This document shows, in pieces, positions 39,580-45,028 of a stretch of 45,028 nt of DNA. Position numbers and translations under genes: made by a program. The notes under the pieces are model-generated. The model did no database searches. It was not told where the DNA came from and saw only the letters and a list, made by a program, of their open reading frames with translations. This DNA is from an uncultured Solobacterium sp. (GTDB taxonomy: Bacteria > Bacillota_I > Bacilli_A > Erysipelotrichales > Erysipelotrichaceae), in contig CAMKTV010000008.1 in the NCBI GenBank assembly GCA_946415785.1, positions 1-45,028 of the forward strand, written 5' to 3'. Positions within the stretch are counted from its first letter, which is position 1. Each line of letters starts with the position of its first letter.

Positions 39580-40438
39580 ACAAGAAAAAGCTGTTGAAAT
39601 GCTAAATAATCCTTACATTAAAGAATTCATTGAAAAGAATAATCTTTCTAAAAATATTCTTTTAGAAAAATATTATGTCTTTAAAGAATGCCATGATTCT
39701 TTATTAAAATGTAATAAATGTGAAGGTTTATATACATGCAGTCAGATAGAAATTGGGCAAAAGATTAATTTAGAATATGATGGTGAAGTTTATAACACGA
39801 TTTCTTATTGCCCATATTTATTAGAAAAGATGGAAAGAGAAAAGACCATCAATGCATTTGTAAGAAGTGATATTCCTGAAAATTATTATGATGTCTATTT
39901 AGAAAATGTTGATATCGATAATGACTGTATCGCTAATTTATCATTATTATGTTATGAAGTATTAGATGGACATAGGAATAAAGGTTTATACATCTATGGT
40001 GATTTAGGTGTAGGGAAGACTTATGTATGTATTGCCTTAGCTAATTCTTTAGTTAGAAAGGGTGAAAAAGTAGCCTTTATCAAAGCAAATTATTTCATCA
40101 ATGAAATGCGTAAATTAATTGCGATTGATAATGAAGAATATGAAGAAACAATTGAAAATATTAAAAGAGTTAAATATCTATTTTTAGATGATATTGGCTC
40201 TGAATCAGTGACATCTTATGCAAGAGATGATCTGTTATTTAATATTTTAGATTATCGAATGGAAAATAAATTATGTACATTCTTTACATCAAATCTAAGT
40301 AAAGATGCCTTACTTAAACATTACATCTTTGATAAGAACGATAACGCATCAACCATAAAAGCAAGCAGATTGCTTGAAAGAATAGATATCTTAAGTGATG
40401 ATTTTGTCTTACAAGGTCCAAACAAACGCAGGGGGTAG
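39569..40438 (+). CDS. dnaI: Primosomal protein DnaI (helicase loader)
   Basis: DnaI is the AAA+ loader of the replicative helicase DnaC in Bacillota. The 289-residue protein starts with GTG after AAAGGAG. Its N-terminal part holds the zinc-binding cysteines (LLKCNKCEGLYTCSQ), and the ATPase part has GDLGVGKTYVCIALANSL (Walker A), VKYLFLDDIGSES (Walker B), TFFTSNLSKDALL (sensor 1) and ASRLLERIDIL with the arginine finger. Its start overlaps dnaB. Confidence 0.92.
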   Translation: MINKQEKAVEMLNNPYIKEFIEKNNLSKNILLEKYYVFKECHDSLLKCNKCEGLYTCSQIEIGQKINLEYDGEVYNTISYCPYLLEKMEREKTINAFVRSDIPENYYDVYLENVDIDNDCIANLSLLCYEVLDGHRNKGLYIYGDLGVGKTYVCIALANSLVRKGEKVAFIKANYFINEMRKLIAIDNEEYEETIENIKRVKYLFLDDIGSESVTSYARDDLLFNILDYRMENKLCTFFTSNLSKDALLKHYIFDKNDNASTIKASRLLERIDILSDDFVLQGPNKRRG

Positions 40439-40440
40439 TT

Positions 40441-41400
40441 ATGATAAGAAAAATTGGTGTTTTAACTTCTGGTGGTGATGCACCAGGCATGAATGCAGCT
40501 ATCAGATCAGTGGTAAGAACAGCACTGTCAAATGGCATTCAAGTAATTGGTATTTTAGATGGTTATAAAGGATTAATTGAAGAACGCTTTATCGAATTAA
40601 ACAGATCAAGTGTATCTAATTTATTAAGTAAAGGTGGCACGATTTTAGGTAGTGCTAGATTGCCTGAATTCGCTAATGAAGAAGTATTATTAAAAGCTTG
40701 TGAAATATTAAATAAGAATGAAATTGATGCCTTATGTGTAATTGGTGGTGATGGCAGTTATCGTGGTGCTTTAGCACTTACAAAACATGGCATCAACTGT
40801 ATTGGCATTCCTGGCACTATTGATAATGATATTCCAGGAACTGATTTCACTATTGGCTTTGATACAGCCTTAAATACAATTGTTGATTGTGTCGATAAAT
40901 TAAGAGATACTAGTGCATCTCATCACCGCTGCTCAATTGTTGAAGTAATGGGTAACCATTGTGGTGACTTGGCTATTTATTCTGGTCTATCAACTGGTGC
41001 AGAAATATTGATTACACCAGAAACAGGTCTAGATGAAGATACAGTAATTGAAAAATTAGCCTACCTAGAAAAATCTGGAAAGAATCATGCGATTGTCATT
41101 GTTTCAGAAAAGATTGTAAACATCAATTCTTTATCTTCAAAGATCAGCAGCAAGACTGGCTTCGCAAGCAGAGTAACCGTTTTAGGCCATATTCAAAGAG
41201 GTGGTGCACCAACTCCTAGTGATCGTGTATTAGCATCAAGACTTGGTGAAAAGGCTGTTGATTTGATATTGGAAGGTATTGGTGGACACTGTGTCGGTAT
41301 TAAAAACAATTCCATCGTTTCTACACCAATCGATGAAGCATTAAATAAACCAAGAGAAAATAAGAAAGGCTTCTATCGTTTATTTGAAAGGCTAGTATAA
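40441..41400 (+). CDS. pfkA: 6-phosphofructokinase
   Basis: ATP-dependent PfkA phosphorylates fructose-6-phosphate in glycolysis. The 319-residue protein has the full prokaryotic set: GVLTSGGDAPGMNAAIR (ATP loop), GGDGSYRGAL, the catalytic GTIDNDIPGTD, RCSIVEVMGNHCGDLA, and VTVLGHIQRGGAPTPSDR (allosteric arginines). Gly follows Gly-Gly-Asp at the position that marks ATP in place of pyrophosphate use. Its stop overlaps pyk (TAATG); pfkA-pyk is a common pair in Bacillota. Confidence 0.96.
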   Translation: MIRKIGVLTSGGDAPGMNAAIRSVVRTALSNGIQVIGILDGYKGLIEERFIELNRSSVSNLLSKGGTILGSARLPEFANEEVLLKACEILNKNEIDALCVIGGDGSYRGALALTKHGINCIGIPGTIDNDIPGTDFTIGFDTALNTIVDCVDKLRDTSASHHRCSIVEVMGNHCGDLAIYSGLSTGAEILITPETGLDEDTVIEKLAYLEKSGKNHAIVIVSEKIVNINSLSSKISSKTGFASRVTVLGHIQRGGAPTPSDRVLASRLGEKAVDLILEGIGGHCVGIKNNSIVSTPIDEALNKPRENKKGFYRLFERLV

Positions 41401-42818
41401 TGTTTCAAAAACAGACAAAAATAATTTGTACAATTGGCCCAGCCAGTAATGATTACGATACCATTTTAAAACTGGCAAAAGAGGGAATGGACATTGCCCG
41501 TCTTAATTTTTCTCATGGAACTCATGAAAGCCATAAAGAAACAATTGAACTAATTCGAAAAGTTGAAAAAGAAAATGGTCTAAATATCGCTATTTTATTA
41601 GATACTAAAGGACCAGAAATAAGACTTGGTGAATTTATTAATGGACATGAAGATTATCAAAAAGGTGAAATCGTCTATATCTGTAAAGAAAAGATCATGG
41701 GTACTCATGAACGCTTCCATTTAGCATGTAAAGAAGTGTTTGATGATGTTAAGAAAGATGATTTAATTCTTATTAATGATGGTAAACAACAATTAAGAAT
41801 ACTTGAGAATAATGGCGAAGAATTAAAATGTGAAGTTTTAGTTGATGGCCAATTATCAAGTAAGAAGGGTTGTAATATACCTGGTGTTAAATTATCAATG
41901 CCATTTATTTCTGAAAATGATGATAGCGATATTCGCTTTGGTTGCGAAAATGATGTCAATTTTATCGCTGCATCTTTCACAAGAAGAGCTGAAGATATTT
42001 TAGGAATCAAGAAAATTATCAGAGAAATGAAAAAACCTAAAATCAACATCATCGCTAAAATCGAAAATCAGGAAGGCTATGACAATATTGAAGAAATCTT
42101 ATCAGTAGCTGATGGCGTGATGGTCGCAAGAGGGGATCTAGGCGTAGAAGTTGCGACAGAGAAAGTACCAATTTACCAGAAAGTCATGATTAAAAAAGCC
42201 AATGAATATGGTAAGCCCGTAATCACCGCAACCCAGATGTTAGAATCAATGATTTCTAATCCTCGCTGTACCAGAGCAGAAGCTGCCGATGTTGCCAATG
42301 CGGTTTTAGATGGCTGTGATTGTGTTATGCTTTCAGGAGAAAGTGCTGCCGGAAAATATCCTATAGAAGCTGTTAAGACAATGGCTGCCATTGTCAAGAG
42401 TGCTGAAGAAGCCTTTGACTATCGTGAACATATTGACTGGTTAAAACAATTCTCAAGAAATTCAATTCAAGATGCAATTGGTTTAGCAATATCTGATGCT
42501 TCTTTATCTTTACCAATATCAGCGATTGTTGTCTTCACTCAAGGTGGTACAACAGCACGTGTTATTTCTAGATATCGTCCTATTTGTCCAATATATGCGA
42601 TAACTTTCACTAAAGAAACACAACATAATCTGTAAGATTATTGGGGCGTTGTGCCTATCATTTCTCAAATTGAAAATGATATGACCAACGATGATGAAAT
42701 TGCCAGTGCAATATGTAAAAAATATGGTTATAAACCAGGAGAATTAATAATCTTATCGGCAGGATATCCAACAGGTGAAGGTTCTGCCAATATGATGAAA
42801 ATCATTAGTATAAAATAA
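41400..42818 (+). pseudogene. pyk: Pyruvate kinase with one in-frame TAA
   Basis: Pyruvate kinase makes pyruvate and ATP from PEP. The first 411 codons hold the usual barrel and most of domain C (KIICTIGPASNDYDTI, MDIARLNFSHGTHESH, IIAKIENQEGYDNIEEIL, MVARGDLGVEV, TATQMLESM, VMLSGESAAGKYP). Codon 412 (42633-42635) is TAA. The same frame then continues for 60 codons as DYWGVVPIISQIENDM to GELIILSAGYPTGEGSANMM, the normal end of the protein, to a second TAA at 42816-42818. Without the first TAA the length would be 472, exactly normal, and the alignment across it has no gap. Either a nonsense mutation, a sequence error, or readthrough. Confidence 0.9.
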
Positions 42819-42838
42819 AAAGGCGCAAGCCTTTTTTA
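42817..42838. terminator. Bidirectional terminator, pyk / rnj
   Basis: AAAAAGGC and GCCTTTTTT pair around GCAA, with T tracts on both strands, between converging genes. It follows the second pyk stop codon directly, consistent with that being the true gene end. Confidence 0.8.
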
Positions 42839-44572
42839 TTATTGATAACGTTTTTTCACAACTTCCACATTATTTAAGATAACAGGAATGACAATTGGGT
42901 TTCTATTTGTCTTATTGTATAAGAATGGTTCCAAGGTATTCTTGATACAGTTCTTTAAATCATTGAAGGTAACTTTTCTTTTCATCATTTCTTTTAATGA
43001 TTCATATACCAAGTTTTCTGCTTCCTTGATTAATGCCTGATTATCTTTGATATAGATAAACCCTCTTGAGACAATACCTGGTTTACATAATACTTTATTA
43101 ATTCTTGAATCAATGCATACAACAACGGCTACCATACCATTATCAGCTAAAGCCTGGCGATCTTTTAGAACTGAAGTTGATAAGCCAGATATATCTCTTC
43201 CTTCAACATAGATTTCATCAGTTTGAATTCTGGTATTAGATCTAAATACTTCTTCATTTCTTAATATTAAGGCGTCACCATTTGAACAAATGAAACATTT
43301 ATCTTCTTCAACGCCAGTTTCAACAGCTGTATGGGCATGAACTTTTAACATCTTATATTCACCATGGACAGGCATGAAATATTTTGGTTTGATTAACTGC
43401 AACATCAGTTTCTGTTCTTCCTTAGAAGCGTGTCCTGTAGTATGTAAAGATTGGAAAGTTGCGTTTTCCATAACACGAGCACCATTTCTAACCAACTGAT
43501 TGACGATGTCCGAAACATTTAAAGCATTACCAGGAATTGGATTACTTGATAAGACGATACTGTCACCTGGCATAATCTTGATATTCTTATGAGTACCATT
43601 GGCGATTCTGCTTAAAGCTGCCAGAGTTTCACCCTGTGAACCTGTACAGATAATACATAATTCATTTGGTGGATAGGCATCCACTAATTCGGCAGATATA
43701 AATGTTTCTTCAGGAACATCAATAGTCTTTAATTGTTTACCTATCTCAACAACATTTTCCATTGAACGTCCTAGTATTAAAACTTTACGATTACATATCT
43801 GAGCAGCTTTAATAATCTGCGATAGACGATGGACATTTGAAGCGAAAGTAGAAACAATTAAACGACCACTAGTCTTTTTAATAATATCTAATATTGATTG
43901 AGCAACTTGTTTTTCAGAAATAGAAAAACCATCAACTTCTGAGTTAGTAGAATCAGACATCAATAAAGTTACACCTGTTGCGCCTATATAGGCCATCTTT
44001 TGATAATCAGCATTTGTGCCAATAGGTGTTAAATCAAATTTAAAGTCACCAGTTTCAACAATTCTGCCATTAGGAGTTGTGATTAATACGCCTAATGAAT
44101 CGGGAATTGAGTGAACAGTATTAAAGAAACCAACAGTAAAATATTTTGTATTGATTCTTGAATCACCATTGATTTCAATTATTTCAGGATTATTAATTCT
44201 TTTTCTTTCAGCTAATTTCTTTTCAATTAAAGCTTTCGCAAAACGTGGAGCATAAATCTTTCTGATAGGGCAAGCCATCAATAAGAAAGGGATGCCACCT
44301 ATATGGTCTTCATGTCCATGAGTAACAATCAAAGCTGTAATTTTATGTTGGTTCTTGATTAGATGTGTGTAATCAGGGATAACATAGTCAACACCTAATA
44401 AATCGTCATCAGGAAACTTAACACCGGCATCAACAATGATGATTTCATCATCTTGTTCAAAACAGTACATGTTTTTTCCGATTTCACCTAAGCCTCCTAG
44501 TGCGTAAACTAAAGTATCCTTAGCGGCATCATAGTTTATGCCATTATAAACATCGGCATTATCTTCTATCAT
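42839..44572 (-). CDS. Ribonuclease J
   Basis: RNase J is a metallo-beta-lactamase-fold 5' exo- and endoribonuclease central to mRNA turnover and rRNA maturation in Bacillota. The 577-residue protein has the metal motif THGHEDHIGGIPF (HxHxDH), the VIVDAGVKFP entry motif, GDFKFDLTPIG, the beta-CASP segment with LMSDSTNSEVDGFS and HTTGHASKEEQ, and the RNase J C-terminal domain. GGAGG precedes ATG. Whether it is the J1 or J2 paralogue cannot be decided, so no symbol is given. Confidence 0.94.
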   Translation of the reverse strand: MIEDNADVYNGINYDAAKDTLVYALGGLGEIGKNMYCFEQDDEIIIVDAGVKFPDDDLLGVDYVIPDYTHLIKNQHKITALIVTHGHEDHIGGIPFLLMACPIRKIYAPRFAKALIEKKLAERKRINNPEIIEINGDSRINTKYFTVGFFNTVHSIPDSLGVLITTPNGRIVETGDFKFDLTPIGTNADYQKMAYIGATGVTLLMSDSTNSEVDGFSISEKQVAQSILDIIKKTSGRLIVSTFASNVHRLSQIIKAAQICNRKVLILGRSMENVVEIGKQLKTIDVPEETFISAELVDAYPPNELCIICTGSQGETLAALSRIANGTHKNIKIMPGDSIVLSSNPIPGNALNVSDIVNQLVRNGARVMENATFQSLHTTGHASKEEQKLMLQLIKPKYFMPVHGEYKMLKVHAHTAVETGVEEDKCFICSNGDALILRNEEVFRSNTRIQTDEIYVEGRDISGLSTSVLKDRQALADNGMVAVVVCIDSRINKVLCKPGIVSRGFIYIKDNQALIKEAENLVYESLKEMMKRKVTFNDLKNCIKNTLEPFLYNKTNRNPIVIPVILNNVEVVKKRYQ

Positions 44573-44649
44573 TTTTCCTCCATGATATTTCTTATAAACT
44601 TAACAAGATAATTTTAAACTAAATAATTCTATAATTCAACATGGGCTAA

Positions 44650-45027
44650 TTAACTGTTATTATTTTTGACAATTATCTGTTTTAATCTTTTATTACAATC
44701 AAAATAATCTTCATCTAGATTATTCATTTCTAATAAACTATTTACACACCATTCAGCATCTTGAGTATGAAACGAATAATAAACATCATTTAATTGTTTA
44801 TATGAAAAAGTTCTCATCACAAATCTGGTGGTTACACACCTAGTGTAAGATATATATCGATACATATAGCCAATCCAAAACATTGCGCTTTTTGAATATT
44901 TGTTTTTTCCATATTGTGAATCGCCAAATTGTTGTTTAATGCTCTCTAATCCTTCATTAACATCAAATGATATCGATGTTAAATCATTTTTGTCTATTTG
45001 TTTTGCGTGATCAGAATAAAAGAATCT
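44650..45027 (-). CDS. Unknown conserved-looking protein, 5' end outside the window
   Basis: The minus-strand frame is open from the window edge (45027) to the stop at 44650 (125 codons seen). It reads FFYSDHAKQIDKNDLTSISF, then FGDSQYGKNKYSKSAMFWIG, YMYRYISYTRCVTTRFVM, DVYYSFHTQDAEWCVNSLL and ends with a basic tail. The aromatic WIGYMYRY segment, the Tyr-x-Ser-Phe-His-Thr-Gln-Asp motif and the small size recall antitoxin-like or small regulatory proteins, but I do not recognise the family. The internal ATG at 44883 is unlikely to be the start since the upstream frame is coherent. The gap 44573-44649 before rnj holds only the rnj upstream region. Confidence 0.55.
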   Translation of the reverse strand, partial: RFFYSDHAKQIDKNDLTSISFDVNEGLESIKQQFGDSQYGKNKYSKSAMFWIGYMYRYISYTRCVTTRFVMRTFSYKQLNDVYYSFHTQDAEWCVNSLLEMNNLDEDYFDCNKRLKQIIVKNNNS

Positions 45028-45028
45028 T

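Noticed and set aside
41705-42052. Minus-strand 115-codon frame within pyk
   Set aside because: Antisense shadow of strongly coding pyruvate kinase sequence; no start signals or family resemblance.
42633-42818. Frameshift in pyk rather than nonsense codon
   Set aside because: The sequence after TAA continues in the same frame and matches the expected end with no gap; adding or removing one base would break GVVP.
1-45028. tRNA, rRNA or tmRNA genes
   Set aside because: Intergenic regions were read for cloverleaf-like and rRNA-like sequences and none was seen; gaps are short and A/T-rich.

Overview
The window reads as chromosomal DNA from a low-GC (roughly 30%) member of the Bacillota, most like the Erysipelotrichia. 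Pointers are the Bacillota replication-initiation pair DnaB/DnaI, RNase J, long-form HPF, an Alg14/Alg13-type PssD/PssE pair, A/T-rich codon use, and a small sigma-region-4-like protein of a kind I associate with mollicute relatives. TGA is used as a stop (for example at the ends of rimO and mutM), so this is the standard bacterial code and not the Mycoplasma code. The lineage is an inference from gene content; no rRNA gene is present.

Layout. 1-2161: end of a LuxR-type regulator gene, a 30-residue micropeptide gene with its own promoter and terminator, and a MATE exporter. 2163-7666: rimO, a ROK kinase, galM, galK and alr, tightly packed (galactose entry plus D-alanine supply). 7706-13468: a two-nuclease DUF2779 protein, hpf, a small HTH-like protein, ptsI, pssD/pssE and yebC. 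13492-19149: a small membrane protein, rpsT (minus strand), an ATPase-nuclease gene with a repeat-bearing leader, fmt, lepA and a metallophosphoesterase. 19129-20897: an AbiEi/AbiEii toxin-antitoxin module between imperfect direct repeats. 20942-24740: hemW, a lipoprotein, rpsO with a structured leader, a cyclophilin and a serine hydrolase. 24737-27780: two insertion sequences side by side, an IS200/IS605-type element (tnpB plus a tnpA remnant, with a likely omega RNA) and an IS110 element with a likely bridge RNA, followed by a surface protein that has lost its 5' end. 28573-42818: pnp, an acyltransferase-like protein plus DUF6320 partner, trmB, a histidine-free ZnuA-like lipoprotein, polA-mutM-coaE-dnaB-dnaI-pfkA and pyk. 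42839-45027: minus-strand rnj and a partial unknown gene.

How the genes work together. galM and galK feed galactose to phosphorylated sugar, the ROK protein may phosphorylate another hexose, ptsI powers sugar uptake, and pfkA/pyk run lower glycolysis. polA, mutM, coaE, dnaB and dnaI form the replication/repair cluster common in Bacillota. rimO, yebC, fmt, lepA, hpf, rpsT, rpsO, trmB, pnp and rnj serve translation and RNA decay.

Most notable observations: pyk carries one in-frame TAA in an otherwise full-length reading frame; the 5' region of the IS110 element holds stems and segments matching its inferred ends, as expected of a bridge RNA; the TnpB has a shifted RuvC-II glutamate candidate and no zinc finger; the AbiE module lies between degenerate copies of the metallophosphoesterase 3' end; three 23-bp repeats start at the predicted transcription start of the ATPase-nuclease gene; several genes show a -10 hexamer exactly six bases before ATG, implying leaderless mRNAs; and the ZnuA-like lipoprotein has no histidine at all.
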